Positions 41,132-49,420 of a DNA stretch of 64,000 bases are shown here, in pieces. Position numbers and translations under genes: made by a program. The stretch's first letter is position 1. Every line of letters begins with the position of its first letter. The notes under the pieces are model-generated. The model saw nothing but the letters and a program-made list of their open reading frames with translations. It was not told where the DNA came from and made no database searches. The DNA comes from Oscillospiraceae bacterium. Its GTDB lineage: Bacteria > Bacillota > Clostridia > Oscillospirales > Ruminococcaceae. The stretch is taken from NCBI GenBank assembly GCA_024684395.1, contig JAIKWY010000110.1, positions 58,892 to 122,891 of the forward strand, read 5' to 3'.

Positions 41132-42397
41132 ATGATGAAGAAAAGACTGATTGCAAGTGTGCTGGCGTGTGCGATGGCATTCGGCGCTGGTGCAGCATTT
41201 GTACCTGCACCGGAGAGTAGTATCACGGTGCAAGCGGATATGCTTGATTATTATATTCCATGTGGAAATTATTACGCATACTATTGCAGGCACTATGATG
41301 GCAGTACAGGAAAAACAGACTTTTCATCATGGGAGTTCATCGGTTTTCGTCCAACCAACAGTGGTGGATCTATTACTGCTGAACAGAAAGCAACCATCAA
41401 ATCTGTCACTATTCTTCCAAGTATCTATGAACAGCCTGTAACGAGAATCACTGGTTCTGCCTTTTCTGGTTGCATATCTTTGAAAAGTGTGACCATCCCA
41501 GACAGTGTGACAAGCATTGACGGTTCAGCATTTTCCGGCTGTACTTCCCTGACAGACATTACCATTCCAAGCAGTGTGAAAAGCATTGGCAATCAGGTCT
41601 TTTCTGGCTGTACTTCCCTGACTAGTATTACCATTCCGGGCAGTGTAACCAGCATCGGTGAATATGCTTTTTGCAACTGTTCTTCTTTGAAAAGCTTAAC
41701 TATTCCAAATGGCGTGATAAGCATTGGTGCTTCTGCTTTTTATGGCTGCACTTCGCTTCCAAGTGTTACCATTCCAAGCAGCGTAACAAGTATTGATACC
41801 GCTCCTTTTAATAATTGTACCAAATTGACGGAAATCAAGGTCAGCGGCGGTTTCAGTTATACAGCTATCGATGGCGTGCTAATGACTGCGGATAAAAAGA
41901 CACTGGTGCAGTATCCTGCGGGGAAAACAAGCACAGCCTATGCAGTGCCGAAAAGCGCAACAACGATCGAGAAAAAAGCCTTTTTAGGTTGTTCTACATT
42001 GACAAGCATCACCATCCCAGATAGTATGAAAACTATTAAGGATTATGCATTCTACGGCTGCAATCGCATGACATGTATCACTATCCCTGCATCTGTTACA
42101 GAAATTGGCAGCCAAGCTATTGGTTACACCTCGGCGGATCAGCTCATCCCGGGATTTATCATCTACGGAGAATCCGGCTCCGCTGCGGAAGAATATGCCC
42201 TTGCCAACGGGCTTACCTTCAAGGAAATCGGCGCCCAGACACCCACTGAGCCGGCAATGCCCACGCAGTCCGATGATTTCTGCGACGCCAACGGCGACGG
42301 CGTGGTCAATGCCTCGGATGCGGCGCTCATCCTGATCTACTCCGCCGCCGTCGGGGCAGGCTATAACGGTTCGATCCGGCAGTACTTCACAAAGTAA
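41132..42397 (+). CDS. Secreted BspA-type leucine-rich repeat protein with half dockerin
   Basis: 421 aa; AAGGGGG 9 nt before the ATG. A signal peptide ends near ITVQADM. About eight LRR_5/BspA-type repeats of ~23 residues fill the middle (CTSLTSITIPGSVTSIGEYA pattern). The C-terminus has one dockerin calcium-binding repeat (DANGDGVVNASDAALILIYS) and stops 17 residues later, without the second repeat a full dockerin needs. The gene is more AT-rich than its neighbours, especially in the repeats. BspA-type LRR proteins mediate adhesion or protein binding. The half dockerin could pair with another partner or be a remnant. Confidence 0.85.
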   Translation: MMKKRLIASVLACAMAFGAGAAFVPAPESSITVQADMLDYYIPCGNYYAYYCRHYDGSTGKTDFSSWEFIGFRPTNSGGSITAEQKATIKSVTILPSIYEQPVTRITGSAFSGCISLKSVTIPDSVTSIDGSAFSGCTSLTDITIPSSVKSIGNQVFSGCTSLTSITIPGSVTSIGEYAFCNCSSLKSLTIPNGVISIGASAFYGCTSLPSVTIPSSVTSIDTAPFNNCTKLTEIKVSGGFSYTAIDGVLMTADKKTLVQYPAGKTSTAYAVPKSATTIEKKAFLGCSTLTSITIPDSMKTIKDYAFYGCNRMTCITIPASVTEIGSQAIGYTSADQLIPGFIIYGESGSAAEEYALANGLTFKEIGAQTPTEPAMPTQSDDFCDANGDGVVNASDAALILIYSAAVGAGYNGSIRQYFTK

Positions 42398-42405
42398 CCC
42401 ATCAG

Positions 42406-42434
42406 GCACCCCGGAGCGCTCCGGGGTGCTTTTC
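42406..42434 (+). terminator. Intrinsic terminator after the LRR gene
   Basis: GCACCCCGGA-GCGC-TCCGGGGTGC then TTTTCTG. Confidence 0.9.
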
Positions 42435-42451
42435 TGTTGGTGTGCGCTTCC

Positions 42452-42480
42452 TTGACAGGATGGGCGAGGCGTGATATAAT
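42452..42480 (+). promoter_or_regulatory. Orphan-looking consensus promoter
   Basis: TTGACA (42452-42457), 17-bp spacer, TATAAT (42475-42480). It is followed by GGTATGCTGCG, similar to GATATGCTGCG after the LRR promoter at 41050. The next gene has a second, closer promoter, so what this one drives is unclear. Confidence 0.65.
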
Positions 42481-42540
42481 AGAGGTATGCTGCGTGAGCG
42501 GTGGAAACCACTTCGCAAAATAAAAAATCTCCCGAAACAC

Positions 42541-42569
42541 TTGCATTTCCCCGCCGGATGTGGTATCAT
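42541..42569 (+). promoter_or_regulatory. Promoter of the PHP phosphatase gene
   Basis: TTGCAT (42541-42546), 17-bp spacer, TATCAT (42564-42569). Confidence 0.65.
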
Positions 42570-42601
42570 TATAGCATATCCGTGCTGAAAGGAGCCTTGC
42601 C

Positions 42602-43441
42602 ATGCAGCTTGCTGACTGCCATACCCATACGCATATTTCGCCGGACAGTGATGCGCCGCTGCCGGATATGATCCGGAAAGCGCAGGAGCTGGGGCTGTTT
42701 GCCTATGCCGTGACCGATCATGTGGAGCTCTGCCGCTGGTACCCGCAGGGGTATTATCACACGATGCCCCGCAATGAGGAGGACTTCTTCGACTATGCCG
42801 CCCGCTTTGAGCAGTCGATGGCGCAGAACGCCGTCGCCAGGGAGCTGGCGCAGGGGCTCACCTTCATGAACGGCATCGAGCTCGGCGAGCCGGATGCCGA
42901 TTTCGGCTTAGCTTCGTCCATCTGCAAGGATCAGCGGCTCGATTTTGTCATTGCGTCGCTGCATGAGCTGCCGGGGAAGCTCGATTTCTACTTCCTCGAC
43001 TATGCCAAAGAGGACGTTCCGGCGCTGCTGATGACCTATTTCACCACGCTGCTGCAAATCGCAGAGTGGAACGGCTTTGATGTACTCGGCCACATCACCT
43101 ACCCGCTGCGCTACATCGTTGGCGATGCAGGGATCCCGGTGGATATGACGCAGTTCCGTGACATCATCGCTGAGATCTTCCGCACGGTCATCCGCAACGG
43201 CAAGGGCATCGAGCTGAACACCTCCGGGTACCGCCAGACCTATGGCAAACCGTTCCCGGATGCCGAACTGCTGCGGCTCTACAGAGACCTCGGCGGCAAG
43301 CTCCTGACCCTCGGCTCGGATGCCCACAAGCCCGAGGATGTCGGTGCCGGCATCGCAGAGGGCGCCGCACTTGCGAAGTCCGTGGGATTTGACCGCATCG
43401 CCTATTACGTGCGGCACGATCCCTGTTATATCACGATCTGA
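42602..43441 (+). CDS. PHP-domain histidinol-phosphatase family protein
   Basis: 279 aa; GGAG 7 nt before the ATG. The PHP metal site is intact: CHTHTHISPDS at the N-terminus, VTDHVEL, GIELGE, IASLHEL, GHITYPLRY and the C-terminal GSDAHKPEDVG. Length and motif order match the HisJ/HisK-type histidinol-phosphate phosphatase of Gram-positives (histidine biosynthesis). No other his gene is nearby, so a related phosphoesterase role is possible. Followed by three consecutive GC-rich hairpins. Confidence 0.82.
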   Translation: MQLADCHTHTHISPDSDAPLPDMIRKAQELGLFAYAVTDHVELCRWYPQGYYHTMPRNEEDFFDYAARFEQSMAQNAVARELAQGLTFMNGIELGEPDADFGLASSICKDQRLDFVIASLHELPGKLDFYFLDYAKEDVPALLMTYFTTLLQIAEWNGFDVLGHITYPLRYIVGDAGIPVDMTQFRDIIAEIFRTVIRNGKGIELNTSGYRQTYGKPFPDAELLRLYRDLGGKLLTLGSDAHKPEDVGAGIAEGAALAKSVGFDRIAYYVRHDPCYITI

Positions 43442-43481
43442 GCTAATTAAGCATCGGACTGCTTGTCTGCATAAAAGATGC

Positions 43482-43560
43482 GGGTGCAGGGCGGTCACCG
43501 CCCTGCCGAGGGTGGTTTAGGAGGGGCGAGCAGCCCCTCCTGAGTCGGCGATAGCCGACC
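43482..43560. repeat. Array of three perfect hairpins
   Basis: In 75 bp: GCAGGGCGG-TCA-CCGCCCTGC (43486-43506), AGGAGGGGC-GAGCA-GCCCCTCCT (43519-43541) and GTCGGC-GATA-GCCGAC (43544-43559). None has a U-run. The first resembles the hairpin at 5935. No gene in the 150-bp gap besides this. Confidence 0.75.
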
Positions 43561-43592
43561 ATGCTTATCTATAAATTAAGGAGGAAATCACA

Positions 43593-44069
43593 ATGTCTGA
43601 TCTGCTGAACCTGTTGAAAGAAAACGCACGTCTGTCCAATGCACAGCTTGCGGATATGCTCGGCAAGACCGAGGAAGAGGTCGCTGCGGAGATCGCCGAT
43701 CTCGAAAAGAAGGGTGTCATCCGTGGCTACACTGCCATCATCAATGATGAACTGGCAGGCGATACCGAGGTGGAGGCGCTCATCGAGCTGCGTGTCACCC
43801 CGAAGCACGACACCGGTTTTGACGATGTGGCAAAGACCATCATGCTCTATGACGAGGTCGAGAGCGTTTCTCTGATGTCCGGCAAGTATGACCTTGCGCT
43901 GACCGTCAAGGGGCGCACCCTCAAGGAAGTGGCAATGTTCGTTTCCCAGCGCCTTTCGGCAATGGACGGCGTGCTTGCCACAGCGACTTCCTTTGTCCTC
44001 AAACGCTACAAGGAAAAGAACATCCTGATCGAGGGCGAGGAGCGTGACGAAAGGAGCATGTGGGGATGA
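43593..44069 (+). CDS. Lrp/AsnC-family transcriptional regulator
   Basis: 158 aa; AAGGAGG before the ATG. The N-terminal winged HTH (LLKENARLSNAQLADMLGKT to EIADLEKKGVIRGYTAII) is followed by the RAM ligand-binding domain (ALIELRVTPKHDTGFDDVAK to SGKYDLALTVKGRTLKEVAM). Lrp proteins sense amino acids and form octamers. Coupled by ATGA to an aminotransferase, a common pairing in which the regulator senses that enzyme's amino acid. No clear promoter was found in the hairpin-rich upstream gap. Confidence 0.9.
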   Translation: MSDLLNLLKENARLSNAQLADMLGKTEEEVAAEIADLEKKGVIRGYTAIINDELAGDTEVEALIELRVTPKHDTGFDDVAKTIMLYDEVESVSLMSGKYDLALTVKGRTLKEVAMFVSQRLSAMDGVLATATSFVLKRYKEKNILIEGEERDERSMWG

Positions 44070-45241
44070 ATTACGATAACCTGCTGTCCAAGCGTGTGAC
44101 AGGTCTGAAGCCGTCGGGCATCCGGCGCTTCTTCGACCTTGCCGCTACGATGGACGACGTCATCAGCTTAGGCGTGGGCGAGCCTGATTTCTCCACGCCG
44201 TGGAGCATCCGCAAGGAGGCGGTAGATGTCCTCGAACGCAGGAAGATCGTCTACACTGCCAATTCCGGTATGGCGGAGCTGCGTAAGTCCATTGCGGGCT
44301 ACCTCGACCGGACCATCCATACACAATATGACCCGGATCACGAGATCGTTGTCACGGTCGGCGGCTCCGAGGCGATCGACATTGCCATCCGCAGTGTTGT
44401 GAACCCCGGTGACGAGGTGCTCGTTGTCGAGCCGTCATTCGTCTGCTATGCGCCCATCGTGGAGATGGCGTGCGGCGTGCCGGTGCCGATCCCGACCAAG
44501 GCGGAGAACCACTTCAAGCTGACCGCCCAGGAGCTGCGGGAGAAGATCACTGACAAAACCAAGCTCCTTGTCCTGCCGTTCCCGAACAATCCGACCGGCG
44601 CCATCATGAACCGGGAGGATCTCGAAGCCATCGCAGAGGTACTGCGTGGCACGGACATCCTCATCCTCTCCGATGAGATCTATTCCGAGATGACCTACGG
44701 CGGGAAGCACTGCTCCATCGTGGAGATCGAGGGGATGCGGGAGCGCACCATCCTCGTCAACGGCTTCTCCAAGGCATTTGCCATGACCGGCTGGCGTCTC
44801 GGCTATGTCTGCGCACCGGCGCTGATCACGACCCAGATCGTGAAGATCCACCAGTACATCATCATGAGCGCACCGACCGTGAGCCAGTACGCCGCCATCG
44901 TCGCCCTCGAAGAGTGCGAGGAGGACGTACAGCGCATGGTCAAGGAATACAACCTCCGCCGCCGCTATCTGGTGGAGGCGTTCAACCGCATCGGCATGAC
45001 CTGCTTCAACCCGGAGGGCGCGTTCTACGTGTTCCCGTCCATCCAGTGTACGGGTATGGACAGCGAGACCTTCTGCGAGAAGCTCCTCGAAGAGGAAAAG
45101 GTCGCCGTCGTACCGGGCAATGCGTTCGGTGAGAGCGGCGAGGGCTTTGTGCGGGTATCCTATGCGTATTCGCTCAAGCACCTGATGACGGCTGTGGAGC
45201 GCATCACGGCGTTCTTAGAGCGCCACGGAGGCAAGGCATGA
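44066..45241 (+). CDS. Class I/II PLP-dependent aminotransferase
   Basis: 391 aa from ATG 44066, overlapping the Lrp stop (ATGA); AAAGGAG is 10 nt upstream. Fold type I features: GVGEPDFSTP near the N-terminus, GSEAIDIAIRS, the FPNNPTGA motif, LILSDEIYSEM with the PLP-contacting Asp and Tyr, and the Schiff-base Lys in NGFSKAFAMTGWRLGY. Similar to aspartate/aromatic aminotransferases (PatA type). The substrate is probably tied to the ligand of the coupled Lrp regulator. It overlaps ispE by ATGA at the other end. Confidence 0.9.
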   Translation: MNYDNLLSKRVTGLKPSGIRRFFDLAATMDDVISLGVGEPDFSTPWSIRKEAVDVLERRKIVYTANSGMAELRKSIAGYLDRTIHTQYDPDHEIVVTVGGSEAIDIAIRSVVNPGDEVLVVEPSFVCYAPIVEMACGVPVPIPTKAENHFKLTAQELREKITDKTKLLVLPFPNNPTGAIMNREDLEAIAEVLRGTDILILSDEIYSEMTYGGKHCSIVEIEGMRERTILVNGFSKAFAMTGWRLGYVCAPALITTQIVKIHQYIIMSAPTVSQYAAIVALEECEEDVQRMVKEYNLRRRYLVEAFNRIGMTCFNPEGAFYVFPSIQCTGMDSETFCEKLLEEEKVAVVPGNAFGESGEGFVRVSYAYSLKHLMTAVERITAFLERHGGKA

Positions 45242-46128
45242 AGTCGATGACTTTGCAGGCAGCCGCCAAGATCAATCTTTCCCTCGATGTGACGGGAAAG
45301 CGCCCTGACGGCTACCACACGCTCGAAAGCATCTTCCAGAGCGTGGATATTTATGATACCATCACGCTGACAGCCGAAGACGGCGAGGGCATCACGCTCT
45401 CCTGTGATGCGCCCGCTGTGCCGTGTGACGAGCGCAACCTGGCATGGAAGGCAGCACAGGCATTGCTCGATGCCGCACAGATCCGTGCGAAGATCGCCAT
45501 CGATCTGCACAAGGAGATCCCCTCCGGCGCAGGCATGGGCGGCGGCTCCTCCGATGCGGCAGGCGTCCTCTGGGGGCTCAACGAGCTCCTCGGCTGCGGC
45601 TTTTCCAATGAGAAGCTGCGGGAGATCGGCGTGAAGCTCGGCGCAGATGTGCCGTTTCTGCTGCTCGGCGGGACGGCATATGCGGAGGGCGTCGGCGAGG
45701 TGCTGACCCCGCTGCCGGCTGTTCCGGCGCTGCGGCTCATCATCGTCAAGGGCACGGAAAGCGTGTCCACACCTGCTGCCTACAAGGCGATCGATACCCT
45801 AGAAAGCCCTGCGCATCCGGATACGCCCGCCATGCTGCGTGCCGTCCGGGAAGGAGATGCGGCGCTCCTGAAACGGAGCTGCGGGAATCTCTTTGAGCAG
45901 GCGATCGACTGTGCCGATGTGACCCGTGCGAAGAAACGGCTGCTCGGATGCGGTGCGGAATACGCCGTCATGACCGGCAGCGGTGCAGCAGTGTTCGGCA
46001 TTTTCCCGGATGATATGCCGGAGGAAGCCCTTACGGCTGCCTGCGAAACGCTCGGGCAGGAATTTGCCTTTGCAAGACGCAGCGTGCCGACCGACAGGCA
46101 GTTTCTTGTCGTAGAGGAGACCATATGA
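45238..46128 (+). CDS. ispE: 4-diphosphocytidyl-2-C-methyl-D-erythritol kinase
   Basis: 296 aa. GHMP kinase fold with AAAKINLSLDVTGKRPDGYH (substrate motif) and the ATP loop PSGAGMGGGSSDAAG (about 95-109); C-terminal AVMTGSGAAVFGIF. Catalyses the ATP-dependent step of the MEP isoprenoid pathway. Coupled by ATGA both to the upstream aminotransferase and to the downstream secreted protease. Essential in MEP-pathway bacteria, so the unit is probably constitutively expressed. Confidence 0.95.
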   Translation: MKSMTLQAAAKINLSLDVTGKRPDGYHTLESIFQSVDIYDTITLTAEDGEGITLSCDAPAVPCDERNLAWKAAQALLDAAQIRAKIAIDLHKEIPSGAGMGGGSSDAAGVLWGLNELLGCGFSNEKLREIGVKLGADVPFLLLGGTAYAEGVGEVLTPLPAVPALRLIIVKGTESVSTPAAYKAIDTLESPAHPDTPAMLRAVREGDAALLKRSCGNLFEQAIDCADVTRAKKRLLGCGAEYAVMTGSGAAVFGIFPDDMPEEALTAACETLGQEFAFARRSVPTDRQFLVVEETI

Positions 46129-48368
46129 AAATAAAATGGCTCACCGCAGTGCTTGCCGCTGCGGGACTTGCAGCGGCTACCTCCGCACTTCCGGCGGGAG
46201 CGGCACTGCACCCGGGAACCGTGCAGACGGCGAACGGCAGTGTGATGGTGAAGGCGGGCGATCCTGCCCCGGTCACACAGCAATTCCCGGCGCAGTTCGA
46301 TCTGCGGGAGAAGGGGCTCGTTTCCCCGGTCAAAAACCAGGGCAGCTACGGCATGTGCTGGTGTTTTTCCACGCTGTCGGCGCTGGAGGGAACGCTCCTG
46401 CCGCAGTATCCGGACATCGACCTTTCGGAATGGTGCGCTGCCTACTATACCTATTCAGACGCATTCGGCTTCCCCGATCCGGAGATGACGGGGACACGGG
46501 ACATTCTGAAAAGCGGCGGCAACGGGCATATGCTGGCACCGCTCCTGACCCGATGGATCGGACCGGTGCAGGAGCAGGCATATCCCTTCGGGGATTACAC
46601 AGTGCTCCAGCCCGATCTTCCGGCGGAGACGCTGCAAGCGCTTGCCGTCTGTCATGTCTCGGATTTCTGCTTTCTGAACTACGATGCCGAGTCGGATGAC
46701 TTTGCAGCGCAGATGAATGCCATAAAAAAGGCAGTCTATGACGGCAACGCCGTGACGCTGAACTACCTCAACCGCTCCTCTGCCTACACTCCGTCCAAGG
46801 ATGCCTTCTATGATGACGGCAGTGTGACGACCGGCACCTACCATGCCGTTTCCGTTGTCGGCTGGGATGATGATTTCCCGTCTTCCCGCTTCAAGGATGA
46901 CCCCGGACAGAACGGCGCATGGCTGTTGAAGAACAGCTGGGGCACCGGCTGGGGCGACAATGGCTATTTCTGGATGTCCTATGTCAGCACAAACATTGTG
47001 GAGAGCTATTTCCTGAAACAGGAGCCCGTGCAGCGGCACAGCGGCATGCTCCTGCACGATGACTGCGGCATGTGGACATTCTTCTCCGAAGACGCCGAGG
47101 ATGAGGGGATGTATTGCGCCAATGTGTTCACGGCAGAGAAGGACACCTATATCACCTCCGTCATGATCTGCTCCGGCGGTGCGGATGACTACGAGATCAG
47201 CATCTACAAGGATCTGTTCCTCAGCCGCATCCCGGATTCCGGGCAGGAATCCGGCACAACAAGCGGCAGCTTCGACTGCACCGGCTATCACACGGTCGAT
47301 CTTGACGAGCCTGTCCCTCTGAAGGCGGGCGAGCAGTTCTCGATCGTGGCGAAGCTGTCCGGCGAGCCGGGAAAGCATCTGCCGTGTGAGGCATACATGC
47401 GCTACACGAAGGAGCTCCCCAGCGGCGAGATCGAAGTGAATGAGACACCGCTGACCGAGGAACGGCTGCTCAGGACGCTCAGCGCAGGGCAGAGCTACTA
47501 TTCCAAAGACGGCAACAGATGGCACGATGTCTACGATGAAAAATCGGTCACCGACAGCTATACGGTGGGCGATACCGCCTACACGTCCTATACCCGGATC
47601 GGCAACATCTGCCTGCGGGCGCTGACCCAGGATGCGGGCACAGTCATCTTCTCGGACTACAGCAGCAACATCCCGGCAGGCACCGAGATCGCTCTGTCCG
47701 CCGTGGGTGCCGATGCGATCGAGTACACCATCAATTACGGCGAGAGCTTCATTTACACCGAGCCCTTCGTCCTCACGGAGGATGCGACCGTCCGGGCATA
47801 TGCCTGTATGCTCGAAACGAATGACGACGGCGAGGTCTTCCCCGACAAGTATTATGACGTATGTACGCAGCATTACAGCATCCGGAAGGCAAAGATTTCC
47901 AGCATCCTGGAGACTGGCAGCGGCGAGTATCTCAGCTTCGAGCAGCTTGATCCGCATACCTGTACGACTGTCTGGACGGCGGAGACAGCGGACTTCATGC
48001 CGATCACGACCGGACAGATCACCTGCGATGCGGCGGAGTTTTCCTCCGGCAGGATCACGCAGGCAGACAACACCCGGGGCGGTCTGGAGCTGCATGTGAG
48101 CGGCGAGGGGATGGAGGACATGCTGTATGTCATCTATTTCACGGAGGACTACATGGGCGATGTCGATCTTGACGGCGCCGTCAATGCCTCGGATGCTGCA
48201 AAGGTGCTGATCTATGCCGCAGCGGTGGGTGCAGATCAGCTCACACCGGAGACAACACCCAATGCCGCCTGGATGGAACGTGCAGACTGGGACGGCAGCA
48301 GCGTTGTCAACGCATCGGACGCCGCAGGCATCCTCATCGAAGCGGCATGGCGTGGCGCTGCATTCTGA
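46125..48368 (+). CDS. Secreted papain-like (C1) cysteine protease with dockerin
   Basis: 747 aa with a signal peptide (WLTAVLAAAGLAAATSALPA). The C1-type peptidase domain (about 50-300) has PVKNQGSYGMCWCFSTLSAL with the catalytic Cys, TYHAVSVVGWDD with His and LKNSWGTGWGDNGYFWM with Asn. A ~150-residue beta-rich domain follows, typical of secreted clostridial C1 peptidases. A region before the end shows Ig-like character. The dockerin has two repeats, GDVDLDGAVNASDAAKVLIY and DWDGSSVVNASDAAGILIEA. Probably displayed on the cellulosome or cell surface, digesting proteins in plant material or processing cell-surface proteins. Starts inside the ispE stop. Confidence 0.92.
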   Translation: MKIKWLTAVLAAAGLAAATSALPAGAALHPGTVQTANGSVMVKAGDPAPVTQQFPAQFDLREKGLVSPVKNQGSYGMCWCFSTLSALEGTLLPQYPDIDLSEWCAAYYTYSDAFGFPDPEMTGTRDILKSGGNGHMLAPLLTRWIGPVQEQAYPFGDYTVLQPDLPAETLQALAVCHVSDFCFLNYDAESDDFAAQMNAIKKAVYDGNAVTLNYLNRSSAYTPSKDAFYDDGSVTTGTYHAVSVVGWDDDFPSSRFKDDPGQNGAWLLKNSWGTGWGDNGYFWMSYVSTNIVESYFLKQEPVQRHSGMLLHDDCGMWTFFSEDAEDEGMYCANVFTAEKDTYITSVMICSGGADDYEISIYKDLFLSRIPDSGQESGTTSGSFDCTGYHTVDLDEPVPLKAGEQFSIVAKLSGEPGKHLPCEAYMRYTKELPSGEIEVNETPLTEERLLRTLSAGQSYYSKDGNRWHDVYDEKSVTDSYTVGDTAYTSYTRIGNICLRALTQDAGTVIFSDYSSNIPAGTEIALSAVGADAIEYTINYGESFIYTEPFVLTEDATVRAYACMLETNDDGEVFPDKYYDVCTQHYSIRKAKISSILETGSGEYLSFEQLDPHTCTTVWTAETADFMPITTGQITCDAAEFSSGRITQADNTRGGLELHVSGEGMEDMLYVIYFTEDYMGDVDLDGAVNASDAAKVLIYAAAVGADQLTPETTPNAAWMERADWDGSSVVNASDAAGILIEAAWRGAAF

Positions 48369-48401
48369 TACAGAGAACAAAAGAGATAAGGAGTAGTTTT
48401 T

Positions 48402-49379
48402 ATGTTAAGCGAATTACTGAAAGATATCATGGATCCCTATCTGCTCGGTGCAGTGACGGCATTCGTGCTCTCGCTGCTCGGACTGATCTTCGGCAGGCGC
48501 TTCCTCCCGAAGGATCAGGGCAGGGAATTTGCCGTCAACGGCGAAAAGTCCAAGGGCAAGGCGAGAGGTGCGGGCATCATCCTGATGCTGGCGCTGATCG
48601 TGGCGGCGATCCTGTTCGTGCCGCTCTCGCTGGAATATGTGATCTATCTGGCAGCGATCTTCTTTGAGATGCTCAGCGGCTATCTGGACGATGCGTCCGA
48701 AAAGCCGTGGGGCGAGCTCGTCAAGGGCATCATCGACCTGGTGATCGCCGCAGCCGTTTCCGTGACGGTCTATATGTACCACGGCAGCACGATCCAGATG
48801 CCGAGCTTTGGTCTGACATTCACGATCCCGGCGGCGCTCTACATCTTCCTCGGCGTCGTGATGATCTGGACGAGCATCAATGTGACCAACTGCGCCGACG
48901 GCGTGGACGGTCTATGCACCTGCCTGACGATCACGACACTCGGCACGGCGTTCCTCGTGCTGCAATATGTGGAGCAAAATGAGATGCGGATGCTCGTATG
49001 GCTCTGCGAGTTCGTACTGATCGCCTATCTCTGGTTCAACTGCTCGCCGAGCTCGATGCTGATGGGCGATGCAGGATCCCGTGCGCTCGGGCTGCTGATC
49101 GCTATGGCGTTCATGGTGAGCGGGATGCCGTTCCTGTTCATCCCCGGCACGCTGGTGCTGCTCATTGACGGCGGTCTGGGTCTGGTCAAGCTCACGGTAC
49201 GCCGTGTCACCAAGTCCAAGACCTTCATGGATCGTGTCCGCACGCCCATCCATGACCATATGCGCAGGAAGTACGAGTGGAGCGATACCCAGGTCGTGAC
49301 GAGATTCACACTGGTACAGGTATTGCAGTCCGTCGGCATCATCCTGCTGCTGAGCTATTATCTGACGAATAAGGCATAA
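48402..49379 (+). CDS. MraY-like phospho-MurNAc-pentapeptide transferase
   Basis: 325 aa, about ten membrane helices; AAGGAG 9 nt upstream. Family landmarks: MLSGYLDDASEK, the catalytic-loop TNCADGVDGLCTC, MGDAGSRALG, and the C-terminal PIHDHMRRKYEWSDTQVVTR, close to the HHHFExxGWxExxVxxR of MraY. It would transfer phospho-MurNAc-pentapeptide to undecaprenyl phosphate to make lipid I. Because it sits away from a dcw cluster and opposite a class B PBP, it may be a second, specialised copy. A related GlcNAc-1-phosphate transferase is the main alternative. Confidence 0.82.
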   Translation: MLSELLKDIMDPYLLGAVTAFVLSLLGLIFGRRFLPKDQGREFAVNGEKSKGKARGAGIILMLALIVAAILFVPLSLEYVIYLAAIFFEMLSGYLDDASEKPWGELVKGIIDLVIAAAVSVTVYMYHGSTIQMPSFGLTFTIPAALYIFLGVVMIWTSINVTNCADGVDGLCTCLTITTLGTAFLVLQYVEQNEMRMLVWLCEFVLIAYLWFNCSPSSMLMGDAGSRALGLLIAMAFMVSGMPFLFIPGTLVLLIDGGLGLVKLTVRRVTKSKTFMDRVRTPIHDHMRRKYEWSDTQVVTRFTLVQVLQSVGIILLLSYYLTNKA

Positions 49380-49385
49380 ACGAAG

Positions 49386-49419
49386 CCGCCCCCGCAGAAC
49401 CTTCTGCGGGGGCGGTTCT
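49386..49419. terminator. Bidirectional hairpin between MraY-like and PBP genes
   Basis: CCGCCCCCGCAGAA (49386-49399) pairs perfectly with TTCTGCGGGGGCGG (49402-49415), followed by TTCTG on the plus strand and CTTCGTTT on the minus. Confidence 0.8.
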
Positions 49420-49420
49420 G

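Noticed and set aside
42487..42588. Possible 33-aa ORF after the orphan promoter
   Set aside because: Its ATG has no ribosome site at workable spacing, and it ends inside the PHP leader.
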